Origin: a virus | Reading direction: 5' to 3' (one strand) | DNA: 20,081 nucleotides | Virus record (IMG/VR): IMGVR_UViG_3300025168_000915 | Location: 1-20,081 of that record | Shown: one piece after another, positions 8,402-15,137 of the stretch | Layout of the letters: each line of letters opens with the position of its first letter | How positions within the stretch are numbered: position 1 is the first letter of the stretch | The notes under the pieces: generated by a model | Told to the model about the DNA's origin: nothing | Databases searched by the model: none | The model's input: the letters and a program-made list of their open reading frames with translations, nothing else | Program-made: the position numbers and the translations under genes

Positions 8402-9828
8402 TATATTGCTTGTGTTCTAAGTGTCTTAGTTTTTTCAACTTCAAAAGTGTACTGCATTAGCTTATCATTAGCTACAGTCTTTTTAGTATAACTAGAAGTA
8501 GTAAGTCTTACTGGTGTAACATATTTATTTAATGATGAGTTTGTAGTATCTGTTTTAAATCCTTCTAATATATATACTTCAGGACTATTTATAAGGTCTT
8601 GAAACCATTCTGAATCTGCTTCACTTACAAAGTCTGTATTCATTTGTATTTTTTCTGTAGCGTTTACTCTAAATGCTTTTTTACCACCTTTAAAGCTATC
8701 TATTCTATATGCGCTTTCATTCCAAGAACCTTCTAGCTGTTGGTATGTACTTCCTTTTGTTGAAATAGTATTAATAGATTTCATGGTGAAAGTGTAGTAA
8801 TCCCAAGCTCCCCATTGATTTAGCCAAGTAAGTCTAATAGGCTCAAAACCTTTAAGAGTAGGACAGTTTAAATTTACTGTATATTTTGAGGACATTATTT
8901 GTCCTGAATCATTCATAACAACTAATTCATAATATCCTCCTTGTATAGTTCCTGCACTAACAAGACCTTGAAACATTGTACTACTTCCTTGTAAATTACC
9001 TGGAAACATTCCAAAGAATAAAATAGATGCTTGTATATCTGATTGAGGATAATCAAATCCACCATTTGCAGGAATATGATATATTTCTTCATAACTTAAT
9101 AATGCACCAGCAGAGTTATAATATTTAATCTCTACGCTTACTGTACCATCTAAATTTTGTAGACTGTAAGCGTTATACATTAATAAAGCGACAGTTCCAT
9201 AATCATCTAAATTAGCATATTGAGTAGTAGGTGCATTAGTTAAGAATTTCTTAGTTACTCCATCTAGTAAAAAATTAGAGTATAAGTCATATCCAAAATT
9301 TACACCTGATAATATTAATTCATCAGAGTATTTTAAATAGCCATTAAAAATTACAGTAAGACCAGATATTTTTTCATTGTCAGTAACAAAATCACCTAAA
9401 GCATCTATGTATTCAACTTTAAATTTTACGACTAAATATCTTGATGTATTTATGTTTCCTGAGTACCTATCTATTAAGTGAATGGGTACATTAGTATCTG
9501 AAGTATTTACTGCTAATTTATAAGCACTTCCAACTCTTGCTAAGTTATCAGCATTTACAAAGCTTTCAATAATAGGTCTAAAGTTAAACATACCTACTCC
9601 AGCATTATTAGGAGTAGTTTTAAATGTACCTACTAAGTCATTAGTCATACTTACGTTAGGCGGTGTTCCATTACTTATATAAACTTCAGCTATAAATTTA
9701 ACTCTTGTAAAACTTGAAACTACCTGAGAATTAGATACTGTATAAATAATTTCTTGACCTACAGGAATTACTGTATCAAAAGTACCTGGATTTGATAGCG
9801 GATGCTGTTCTATTATTGTTTGACTCAT
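8401..9828 (-). CDS. Tail structural protein, possible distal tail protein
   Basis: A 475-residue, beta-rich protein without membrane segments. The N-terminal ~160 residues have a sandwich-like pattern. The segment LTWLNQWGAWDYYTFTMKS (about residues 332-350) resembles the conserved N/W-G-x-D-x-y-x-F motif seen in Dit-like tail proteins of Bacteroidota phages, and the C-terminal ~120 residues follow it as a compact beta-domain. It sits between the gp10-like protein and the 910-residue tail-tip protein, sharing one base with each neighbour at the stop/start junctions. I infer a role at the tail end or baseplate. It could instead be a minor tail fibre. Confidence 0.45.
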   Translation of the reverse strand: MSQTIIEQHPLSNPGTFDTVIPVGQEIIYTVSNSQVVSSFTRVKFIAEVYISNGTPPNVSMTNDLVGTFKTTPNNAGVGMFNFRPIIESFVNADNLARVGSAYKLAVNTSDTNVPIHLIDRYSGNINTSRYLVVKFKVEYIDALGDFVTDNEKISGLTVIFNGYLKYSDELILSGVNFGYDLYSNFLLDGVTKKFLTNAPTTQYANLDDYGTVALLMYNAYSLQNLDGTVSVEIKYYNSAGALLSYEEIYHIPANGGFDYPQSDIQASILFFGMFPGNLQGSSTMFQGLVSAGTIQGGYYELVVMNDSGQIMSSKYTVNLNCPTLKGFEPIRLTWLNQWGAWDYYTFTMKSINTISTKGSTYQQLEGSWNESAYRIDSFKGGKKAFRVNATEKIQMNTDFVSEADSEWFQDLINSPEVYILEGFKTDTTNSSLNKYVTPVRLTTSSYTKKTVANDKLMQYTFEVEKTKTLRTQAI

Positions 9829-10373
9829 TATTTTACTATTGTTAAACTGTTAATTATATCTTCCTTTACCTCTCCTAAAAATTCTTTTGGCAATCTATTT
9901 AAGGCAAGTCCTAGAGGTCTTTGAAAAAAGCTCAGACTTTTGATTCCATCTCTTTTTATAGACGCACTTATAAAATATGCTAGTCCTGATATATACTGTC
10001 CACTTTTTTTAGACCTTCCTCTCCCTGTTCCTTTAGGTTTTATTCCCCTTCGTTTTATCCATTTAGAAATAATATCTATAGGCGGCCCATGCTTTGTATA
10101 TCCTTTACCTGGACTTTTTTTTATATTTCCTTCATAATCTGTATAGCTTTGTTTTTTCTTGTTTCCTGAAACTCCTTTATCTACAAATTTTCCATAATCT
10201 AACATATAAAATTCTACTATAAAGCTTTTACCATCTGGAACTACTTTAAATTTAATAGAATTATATAAATCTTTATTTACATTTTTTTTAGCTTTAGTCA
10301 AATTAGTTCTAGCCTGTTTAACTACATATTTTCCAAAACTATCTAAATAATTTTCTATGTTAGTAGTTTTCAC
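9828..10373 (-). CDS. HK97 gp10-like neck / head-tail joining protein
   Basis: A 181-residue basic protein. The N-terminal helix (FGKYVVKQARTNLTKA) is followed by LYNSIKFKV, an Asp-containing strand, and YMLDYGKFVDKGVSG (about 57-71). This resembles the 'Y-x-x-F-V-E-x-G' core of HK97 gp10-like neck proteins. A Lys/Gly-rich loop (~72-95 and 113-125) and a helix ending in FFQRPLGLALNRL follow; a late 'ff.p' motif is also common in this family. It shares single-base stop/start junctions with both neighbours. Inferred role: joining or completing the tail at the connector. Family assignment is by eye. Confidence 0.55.
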   Translation of the reverse strand: MKTTNIENYLDSFGKYVVKQARTNLTKAKKNVNKDLYNSIKFKVVPDGKSFIVEFYMLDYGKFVDKGVSGNKKKQSYTDYEGNIKKSPGKGYTKHGPPIDIISKWIKRRGIKPKGTGRGRSKKSGQYISGLAYFISASIKRDGIKSLSFFQRPLGLALNRLPKEFLGEVKEDIINSLTIVK

Positions 10374-10825
10374 TATTCTAAGCCTACAAATATTTCTACT
10401 CTAGGATTATAAGAAGCACCTACAGGCTTAACTTGTAAAGATGCTATGTTTTCCATAGTTCCAAAACTAGGACTTGTATCTTCTTCAGCTAAAGCTATTG
10501 CAGCACCTTGACTAAGTATATGCGAATTACCTGCTGTAATAGTTACTTGATAGTTAGAAGCAGTAGTTACTATTGCTAATTCTATTTCAGCATTTGCATC
10601 AAGATTTGTTACCCTGATATATTTCGTTCTATCTAAATCAATAGCTCCTGCTGAAGTGTGAGGAGTTGTTGCAAATACTGCTACTGTAGTAGTCTGAGAA
10701 TGTGCACAAGTTACTATCCTTTCAAATACATCATTGATACCTGCTGTTGTTACTGAGTTTACTGAGCCTCTAAGACTTCCGTTAAGTGTTACTGTTTCGC
10801 TAATTGTTGTTACTAAATCTGGCAT
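10373..10825 (-). CDS. Beta-rich virion protein, possible tail tube protein
   Basis: A 150-residue protein, nearly all beta-strand by composition (Thr, Val, Ala, Ile), with no catalytic motif, membrane segment or signal peptide. It contains KYIRVTNLDANAEIELAIV (about 68-86) and then YQVTITAGNSHIL, the look of a small beta-sandwich. It follows the probable tail-terminator gene and precedes the gp10-like gene. Of the genes present, it is the best candidate for a major tail tube or a head-surface protein, but this rests on size, composition and position only. Confidence 0.4.
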   Translation of the reverse strand: MPDLVTTISETVTLNGSLRGSVNSVTTAGINDVFERIVTCAHSQTTTVAVFATTPHTSAGAIDLDRTKYIRVTNLDANAEIELAIVTTASNYQVTITAGNSHILSQGAAIALAEEDTSPSFGTMENIASLQVKPVGASYNPRVEIFVGLE

Positions 10826-10829
10826 ATTT

Positions 10830-10901
10830 TTATAAATTAATTGTTATTTTAAATTTTTTCCAACCTATTTCTACTGTTACCCATCTTAACCTCCATTTCA
10901 T
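10830..10901 (-). CDS. Tiny 23-residue ORF between two structural genes
   Basis: Unrecognised. The ORF fills the whole gap between two structural genes. Its ATG shares one base with the TAA of the upstream gene (TAATG at 10899-10903), and its TAA ends 4 bases before the next ATG. The product starts MKWRLRWVTVEIGWKK and is basic, with three Trp. The re-initiation geometry makes translation plausible. Chance cannot be excluded for so short a frame. Confidence 0.35.
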   Translation of the reverse strand: MKWRLRWVTVEIGWKKFKITINL

Positions 10902-11467
10902 TAATAACCAGCACCCTTAGTAGATACAGGAATATCACACGTCTGAAAGTCATTCTGTACTAGAACTCCTATATTAAAAACCCATCCAGTTAATAAGTTA
11001 TCGAACCTCTCAGAAAATGGCTCTATATTAAATTGGTCTTGCGTAAAGTATATCGGTTCGTTAATATCATTAACACCTAGTAAAGATTGTCTTGAACTGT
11101 GCCTCAACATTCCTATAAAATCTGTAACTATTTGTAAGCTTTCATTAAGTACATCTTGCTCATTACTAAGTGTTTTGTATAACTTAGTAAACTCATCCGT
11201 AAGAGTATTTAATATTTCACTTCTATTTGTAGTCCAGTTTTCTCTCTCTGTTACTTGACTCATTATAAAGATTTGGAAATTGTAGGTTAATTGACTATCT
11301 CCAGTACTTACGCTTGTAGGGTTAATATGCAGTAAAGGAAACTTAGTTACTTTAGATAAATCAATATCAAATATATCTCCTACAGAAGTTGTATGTATTT
11401 GCCTATGATGCTCAGCTAATCTAAGCAAAGTATTTACAACATTATTGTACGTCTTATTATTAACCAT
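10901..11467 (-). CDS. Probable tail terminator / completion protein
   Basis: A 188-residue protein without membrane segments. A helical N-terminus (residues 5-20) is followed by FPLLHINPTSV (about 43-53), a beta segment LTYNFQIFIMSQ, and then a long helix bearing ILNTLTDEFTKLYKTL. Near the C-terminus, GWVFNIGVLVQNDFQTCDIP resembles the end of tail-terminator-type proteins in Bacteroidota phages. The strand-helix-strand layout and size fit gpU-like terminators. It starts inside the end of the frameshift chaperone ORF (8-base overlap). The assignment is an inference from pattern and neighbours. Confidence 0.4.
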   Translation of the reverse strand: MVNNKTYNNVVNTLLRLAEHHRQIHTTSVGDIFDIDLSKVTKFPLLHINPTSVSTGDSQLTYNFQIFIMSQVTERENWTTNRSEILNTLTDEFTKLYKTLSNEQDVLNESLQIVTDFIGMLRHSSRQSLLGVNDINEPIYFTQDQFNIEPFSERFDNLLTGWVFNIGVLVQNDFQTCDIPVSTKGAGY

Positions 11468-11690
11468 TTCTTTTTACTTTATTTTGTGAGCTTAAATCTG
11501 TTTCATAACTTAGCCAAGTCAGACATTCTAATAGGCTCAGTTTTGTTATTCGCTCTAAGTTTACTATTTTTTCATTACATAGACGGTGCATAACTCCAAA
11601 CCATCCCCATTTATTTGCCATATTTTCAGTAGCTACTGCATCTTCATTACCTTCTGCTTGTCTATCAAAAATGATTGCAAAATTCTCCAC
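11460..11690 (-). CDS. Tail assembly chaperone, -1 frame extension (GT-like)
   Basis: A 76-codon frame with only a GTG as a possible start at 11690. It overlaps the end of the upstream chaperone gene by 58 bases in the -1 frame and stays open upstream through the T9 tract. The region WGWFGVMHRLCNEKIV...LLECLTWLSYETD looks like the C-terminal 'T' part of gpGT-type chaperones, with a Trp near the start and an L-x-x-L-x-Y end. Independent translation is unlikely. If made by -1 slippage at 11711-11717, the product is a 257-residue fusion: 174 residues of the first frame plus 83 of this one. Its probable role is to link the chaperone to the tape measure during tail assembly. Confidence 0.65.
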   Translation of the reverse strand: MENFAIIFDRQAEGNEDAVATENMANKWGWFGVMHRLCNEKIVNLERITKLSLLECLTWLSYETDLSSQNKVKRNG

Positions 11691-12232
11691 AATTCCTTTC
11701 CGAAAGTGTAAAAAAAAACTAATGCACTTTGCACTTGTACTGTAGACATCTTTTTCATTTCTTCAGTCCGCATTGTTATATCACCATCATAAGAATCAAT
11801 AATATAAATATCATTCTTTTTTTCTTTTATCGGTCGATAGAGTACTGCCATTAATTCTGGAAGATTTGTATATATACCGTCTTTAATAAACTGCTCTATG
11901 TCTGCATACTCACCAAGAGTAATTTTTTCTAAATCAGGATGAAAACCATACTTTACTCCATTAATCTCTATCAGTCTTTTAAGCTTTGTATCACTATCAG
12001 CTTGCATTTGGCTAATCTTACTCATAATACTAACTACATCTGATAAAGCTAATTCTTTTATTAAGGTCTTAGGAATGTTTGTAAGCTCTGCTATTGTTTC
12101 AGTAGCATTTTCAGTCTTAGTACCTTTTTCAAATTCAATAAGTTTAATATAAGATTCTAATGTAACATCTGCCCAACTATTGATTAGCTTAAACTCTTTT
12201 ACTTTGCCTTCTTTTTTAATTTTAACTTTCAT
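11633..12232 (-). CDS. Tail assembly chaperone (G-like), first frame
   Basis: A 199-residue protein without signal or membrane segments. The N-terminal ~35 residues form strands plus SWADVTLESYIKLIEF. The centre carries YGFHPDLEKITLGEYADIEQFI, and later NLPELMAVLYRPI. This pattern is common in small pre-tape-measure proteins of Bacteroidota phages, some of which are annotated as T4-type base plate proteins. The frame ends shortly after a T9 tract. Its overlap with a -1 frame ORF matches the classic G/GT chaperone arrangement. It follows TerL with a 32-base gap containing the late box 4 bases before its ATG. Role: tail assembly, inferred. Confidence 0.6.
   Translation of the reverse strand: MKVKIKKEGKVKEFKLINSWADVTLESYIKLIEFEKGTKTENATETIAELTNIPKTLIKELALSDVVSIMSKISQMQADSDTKLKRLIEINGVKYGFHPDLEKITLGEYADIEQFIKDGIYTNLPELMAVLYRPIKEKKNDIYIIDSYDGDITMRTEEMKKMSTVQVQSALVFFYTFGKELWRILQSFLIDKQKVMKMQ
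11710..11718 (-). promoter_or_regulatory. T9 slippery tract, candidate programmed -1 frameshift site
   Basis: On the coding strand the chaperone frame reads GTT TTT TTT TAC here, so T TTT TTT (11711-11717) is a valid X XXY YYZ heptamer. A -1 slip gives L-H-F-R-K-G-I, leading directly into the second ORF without a stop. That frame is open from about 11764 down to 11460. A stimulatory downstream RNA structure was not identified. Transcriptional slippage on the nine-base run is an alternative. Confidence 0.6.
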
Positions 12233-12236
12233 ACAC

Positions 12237-12248
12237 TATATAATAGAA
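12237..12248 (-). promoter_or_regulatory. Late box copy 3 (TTCTATTATATA), before tail chaperone
   Basis: Exact copy, 4 bases upstream of the tail chaperone ATG and in the short gap after TerL. CTAAAATCAA lies at 12254-12263, only 5 bases upstream of the box, 10 bases (about one helical turn) closer than in copies 1 and 2. TATTAT is 7 bases from the ATG. This is where a separate tail operon would begin. Confidence 0.5.
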
Positions 12249-12264
12249 ATTAGTTGATTTTAGT

Positions 12265-13596
12265 TTACTGCACAAAATACCTTCCAAAGTTACTATCTAT
12301 CTCATAAAACATTCTCATAGCTAAAGCATCAGCATAATCAGGAGAACGTCCTAAAATAGCTTTAACTGTATCTTTTGGTATTATCTGTAGTTTATTATCT
12401 TTGTCTGCGTCCTTAGTCCTGACTTGCTCTAACTCCTCAGTTATGTAATTCTTAACATTAACATCTGAACAACTTACTCCAATTTGTCCTTTGTTTATTT
12501 GGTCTGCTAATTTGTAATAGCATTGTGTTTTAAGATTCTGATAGTTTTCTCCTTTTATAGGTCTAGCATTATTTGTAAATCCTTGACAACGTAAGTAATC
12601 TTTAACACCACCACCTACTCCATCTTCATCTACTATAATATTCCTAAGATTAACTCCATTCTCCTGTTGTAGTTTCTTAATCTCGTCCACAACCTCATTT
12701 ACAGCCGATTTAAGGATAGTTCTTATGTATCTAATGTGTAACCCTTGCCAAAGCATTATAACCGTCTTATCGCTTCCGAATCGTGCTACATCACAAGTTA
12801 TATATTTATCACCTTCTATTCCTTTTTGACTGAACATACTCATTATAGAATTGTAGTCTATCAAACTATCTGCTGTTGCATCATATTCCCAATTACCAAA
12901 TAGAAGTCTTTGTTTACTTAATTCATCTAATTGAGATAGCTGTGTTTCATAGTGCTTAGAGATATAGTTATTATCTATAACTAAAGACTGTATAAACTTT
13001 CTGTAATGTTTTATTGTATTATCTTGTGCAGGTCTGTAGTATTCTGAGTACACCCAATTCTTAGCTGGATTACAAGTCATAAGTAGCTTAGGAATTAAAT
13101 CATTCTCATCAAGTTTATATCTTATCCTAGATGCTACAACGTTCTTAGCCTTCTCAGTTATTTGGTTAGCCTCATCTATGAAGGCAGAAGTAATCTCAAG
13201 GGACCCAAGTGAGTCGAAATTTCTATCTGATGGATATAAGAACAAGTCCTTAAGTATTATCTCAGAACCATTGTAAAAGGTTATAACATTACTAGAGCCG
13301 TTATAAGTATAATCCTTAATAGCTTTTAAGTTCCACTCAGTACACACTTCAAAAAATGTGTTCAATGTGGTTTTTTTCAAAGAATCGAGCTTGCTTCTTC
13401 CCATTAAATATCTAGTCTTAGGATATTGAAGGCACATAGTAATTAAGTAGCTACAACCTACCCAAGACTTTCCACCACCTGCTGCTCCTCCAAATAAAAC
13501 CTCTTTAGTCTTATCGTCAAATAAATACTTTAAGCATTCCTTTTGTTTAGGCGTAAATTGAGGATTGATTTCTAATAAGTCAGGTTTAATCTCCAA
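12265..13596 (-). CDS. terL: Terminase large subunit (TerL)
   Basis: A 443-residue packaging motor with an N-terminal ATPase and a C-terminal nuclease. Walker A is GGAAGGGKS (36-44). Walker B is AFIDEA (138-143), and LMTCNPA (172-178) is the coupling motif. RNase H-like nuclease acidics are D269 in TCDVARFG, the D323/D325 region in VDEDGVGGG, and D420/D423 in PDYADA. The length is at the short end for the family but all motifs are present. The start chosen is TTG at 13594-13596: no ATG or GTG occurs in frame upstream before a stop at 13600, and the next ATG would remove Walker A. It overlaps the end of TerS by 11 bases. Role: pumping DNA into proheads at the portal and cutting it. Confidence 0.93.
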   Translation of the reverse strand: MEIKPDLLEINPQFTPKQKECLKYLFDDKTKEVLFGGAAGGGKSWVGCSYLITMCLQYPKTRYLMGRSKLDSLKKTTLNTFFEVCTEWNLKAIKDYTYNGSSNVITFYNGSEIILKDLFLYPSDRNFDSLGSLEITSAFIDEANQITEKAKNVVASRIRYKLDENDLIPKLLMTCNPAKNWVYSEYYRPAQDNTIKHYRKFIQSLVIDNNYISKHYETQLSQLDELSKQRLLFGNWEYDATADSLIDYNSIMSMFSQKGIEGDKYITCDVARFGSDKTVIMLWQGLHIRYIRTILKSAVNEVVDEIKKLQQENGVNLRNIIVDEDGVGGGVKDYLRCQGFTNNARPIKGENYQNLKTQCYYKLADQINKGQIGVSCSDVNVKNYITEELEQVRTKDADKDNKLQIIPKDTVKAILGRSPDYADALAMRMFYEIDSNFGRYFVQ

Positions 13597-13939
13597 GATT
13601 TATATTGATTTTGATTCTTTCATTTCCTGAAGTTAAGTCTATTTCTTGCTTCTCATTATACCCTCGCTTACGTCCTCTTGTTCTTAGGAAGAAAGTAGTC
13701 GCAGTTGTATTACCTTCCTTTATTTGTTTCTTTAGACTTGTTTCTGCAAAGTCAATAAACTTACTATCTATATCATCTACTGCTTTCTTGTATTCTTCAT
13801 CACTCTGCATCCAAGCATAGTGTCGGCTTCTTGTTATCTCTGCTTTTTCACAAGCCTCTGTTACTATACCTAATGACATCTCTAGTGCAGCTAGTAGCTT
13901 CTTTTTGCCCTCCTGTGTCCTCTTTTGTTCTGTTTCCAT
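13586..13939 (-). CDS. terS: Terminase small subunit (TerS)
   Basis: A 117-residue protein directly ahead of TerL. Residues ~12-47 form an N-terminal helix-turn-helix (ALEMSLGIVTEACEKAEI, then SRHYAWMQSDEEY), followed by a helical oligomerisation region with FIDFAETSL (~61-69). ATTFFLRTRGRKRGY (79-93) is a basic, aromatic motif typical of small terminase subunits. The C-terminal tail is polar. Expected role: recognising packaging sites on phage DNA and recruiting TerL. The late box sits 2 bases upstream of the ATG, making this the head of the packaging unit. Confidence 0.8.
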   Translation of the reverse strand: METEQKRTQEGKKKLLAALEMSLGIVTEACEKAEITRSRHYAWMQSDEEYKKAVDDIDSKFIDFAETSLKKQIKEGNTTATTFFLRTRGRKRGYNEKQEIDLTSGNERIKININLGD

Positions 13940-13941
13940 AT

Positions 13942-13953
13942 TATATAATAGAA
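13942..13953 (-). promoter_or_regulatory. Late box copy 4 (TTCTATTATATA), before TerS
   Basis: Exact copy, 2 bases upstream of the TerS ATG. It shares the longer word TAATTTCTATTATATA with copy 3. TATTAT to ATG spacing is 5 bases. No CTAAAATCAA partner lies upstream, because the preceding DNA is the end of the NinB-like gene. Confidence 0.5.
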
Positions 13954-13954
13954 A

Positions 13955-14338
13955 TTACTCGTATTCATTTGGTAGCATTAGTCTGATACCTAGTTCAGTC
14001 ATTGCCCATATTCTTATTTGGTCTGCATATATCTCAAAGGCTTTGCTATCCATTCTAGCTGTAGACTTGACTACTTGGATTCCTACATTCCTATCGTTTA
14101 TTTCAATACTATTCCATTCACTTGAGAACTTGACTTTTAATAGGTCGTGTATCTCATCAGGGAAGTAGCCTAGCTCATTAGACAAGACCTGTACTATACA
14201 ACTCCAATAATAGTTATTCTGCATATTGCTTCTTGTGTTTCTTTGTTTCTTAACGTCTACTAAATAGTCATTCCCTAATTCCTTTAAATAGTTTATTAAA
14301 GTTTGCTTATCTTTATCACAATTTATCACGAACTTCAT
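13955..14338 (-). CDS. ninB: NinB-like recombination protein
   Basis: A 127-residue protein matching the NinB pattern (lambda Orf/NinB family, which binds ssDNA and SSB and assists recombination). The key pieces are TRSNMQNNYYWSCI (about 35-48), GYFPDEIHDLLKVKF, STARMDSKAFEIYADQIRIW, and a C-terminal GIRLMLPNEYE. In the family, the 'R-S-x-x-Q-N-x-x-Y-W' segment and the 'P-x-E-Y' end are conserved. The length is close to the lambda protein. Its ATG overlaps the stop of the zinc-ribbon gene (TAATG), so it is the last member of a coupled cluster. Confidence 0.75.
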   Translation of the reverse strand: MKFVINCDKDKQTLINYLKELGNDYLVDVKKQRNTRSNMQNNYYWSCIVQVLSNELGYFPDEIHDLLKVKFSSEWNSIEINDRNVGIQVVKSTARMDSKAFEIYADQIRIWAMTELGIRLMLPNEYE

Positions 14339-14589
14339 TAATCAAAGGATTCATTGATTCCCCTTTCTCCTACTAGCTTTTCTTTAGCACCTTTCCATAA
14401 GTTATCTCTGTTCTTGCTTAGGCTAGGCTCTGTTCTTTGAAGTGTAGGTATTCCTTCTGTTGGTATACTATCCATATAAAGACCACACTCGCACTCTGCT
14501 TCTTTTGCTACCCAAGCACCATCTCTATAGACTATTGTAGCTTTAGATAGTTCTTTAGTCTTTCCACATTGGCAAGTGTATAGTGTCAT
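14338..14589 (-). CDS. Small CxC/CxC zinc-ribbon protein
   Basis: An 83-residue protein with CQC at 6-8 and CEC at 33-35, two CxC knuckles about 25 residues apart, which is a likely zinc ribbon. The rest is polar and basic (KNRDNLWKGAKEKLVGERG). It overlaps its upstream neighbour by ATGA and shares one base with the NinB-like gene downstream (TAATG). A nucleic-acid-binding accessory role with NinB is plausible but unproven; I do not recognise a named family. Confidence 0.65.
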   Translation of the reverse strand: MTLYTCQCGKTKELSKATIVYRDGAWVAKEAECECGLYMDSIPTEGIPTLQRTEPSLSKNRDNLWKGAKEKLVGERGINESFD

Positions 14590-14795
14590 CTCTTTAGTTT
14601 ATCAAGTTCAAACTCTAAATGATTAATAGCTTTCTGTATGCACTCAATCGGACTAGCATGTTTCCTTTCAGCTCTTAGTAGATAAGTAACAGCTGTACCT
14701 ACATTGTAAGACAATTCAAAATCCTCTATGACTTTACGAGCCTCTATCTTATAACGCTTTCCAATATAGTAACTTGGGATTCTATTGTTTTTCAT
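14586..14795 (-). CDS. DUF3310-like small phage protein
   Basis: A 69-residue protein resembling DUF3310 (annotated in some phages as a nucleotide-kinase-like protein). Recognisable parts are IPSYYIGKRYKIEARKVIED (5-24), NVGTAVTYLLRAERK (31-45, the family's 'G-x-A-x-K-Y-x-x-R' region with Thr replacing Lys), and IQKAINHLEFEL (53-64). The function of the family is not established. It starts inside the end of the membrane protein gene (14-base overlap) and ends in an ATGA overlap with the next gene. Confidence 0.6.
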   Translation of the reverse strand: MKNNRIPSYYIGKRYKIEARKVIEDFELSYNVGTAVTYLLRAERKHASPIECIQKAINHLEFELDKLKR

Positions 14796-14961
14796 TTATT
14801 CTATCATGTGCTAGTCCTCCAGTTCTTGTTTCTACCTTATCCATTTTATAAAATAGTTTTTCTGTTTTTCTTTTTTTTATTCTTACTTCTATTACGCTCA
14901 TTATAATAACGAGTAGAAAGAAAACTGCTGCAATTATTCCTATTATTGTAAATATTATCAT
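14782..14961 (-). CDS. Single-pass membrane protein, 59 residues
   Basis: Unrecognised and very small. Residues 1-24 form one hydrophobic segment (MIIFTIIGIIAAVFFLLVII, then MSVI). A basic run follows (RIKKRKTEK, ~27-35), then a polar C-terminus. By the positive-inside rule the tail would be cytoplasmic. Its ATG overlaps the stop of the upstream ORF by ATGA, and its own end overlaps the next start by 14 bases, which supports translation. Small single-pass phage proteins include holins, spanin parts and superinfection-exclusion proteins. None is favoured here because no lysis genes are adjacent. Confidence 0.6.
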   Translation of the reverse strand: MIIFTIIGIIAAVFFLLVIIMSVIEVRIKKRKTEKLFYKMDKVETRTGGLAHDRINEKQ

Positions 14962-15137
14962 TTTGTTAAAAGTTTTAAAAGTTGCGAGCTTGTATAAATT
15001 CTATCTTCTCCATCATAGTTTTCATATATGCAAGTAAAGTTATCATCCTTCCACGTCCACAAAGCTCTTACGTTCTTTTTAATATTGTCTTTCAATATCC
15101 ATTTAATTGTTCTGTATGTTCTTTCTTGTTCGGCCAT
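14958..15137 (-). CDS. Small hypothetical protein, 59 residues
   Basis: Unrecognised. A polar, mixed-charge protein starting MAEQERTYRTIKWILKDNIK, with an aromatic patch ALWTWKDDNFTCIYENYDGE at 25-44 and a Leu-rich end. No membrane segment or Cys motif. It is the first gene after the 116-base spacer and ends in an ATGA overlap with the membrane protein. That coupling and the full use of the gap are the evidence that it is real. Confidence 0.55.
   Translation of the reverse strand: MAEQERTYRTIKWILKDNIKKNVRALWTWKDDNFTCIYENYDGEDRIYTSSQLLKLLTK

Noticed and set aside
13605-14168. Plus-strand open frames opposite TerS and the NinB-like gene
   Set aside because: Their products are low-complexity hydrophobic strings caused by reading AT-rich genes antisense, and recognisable families occupy the other strand.
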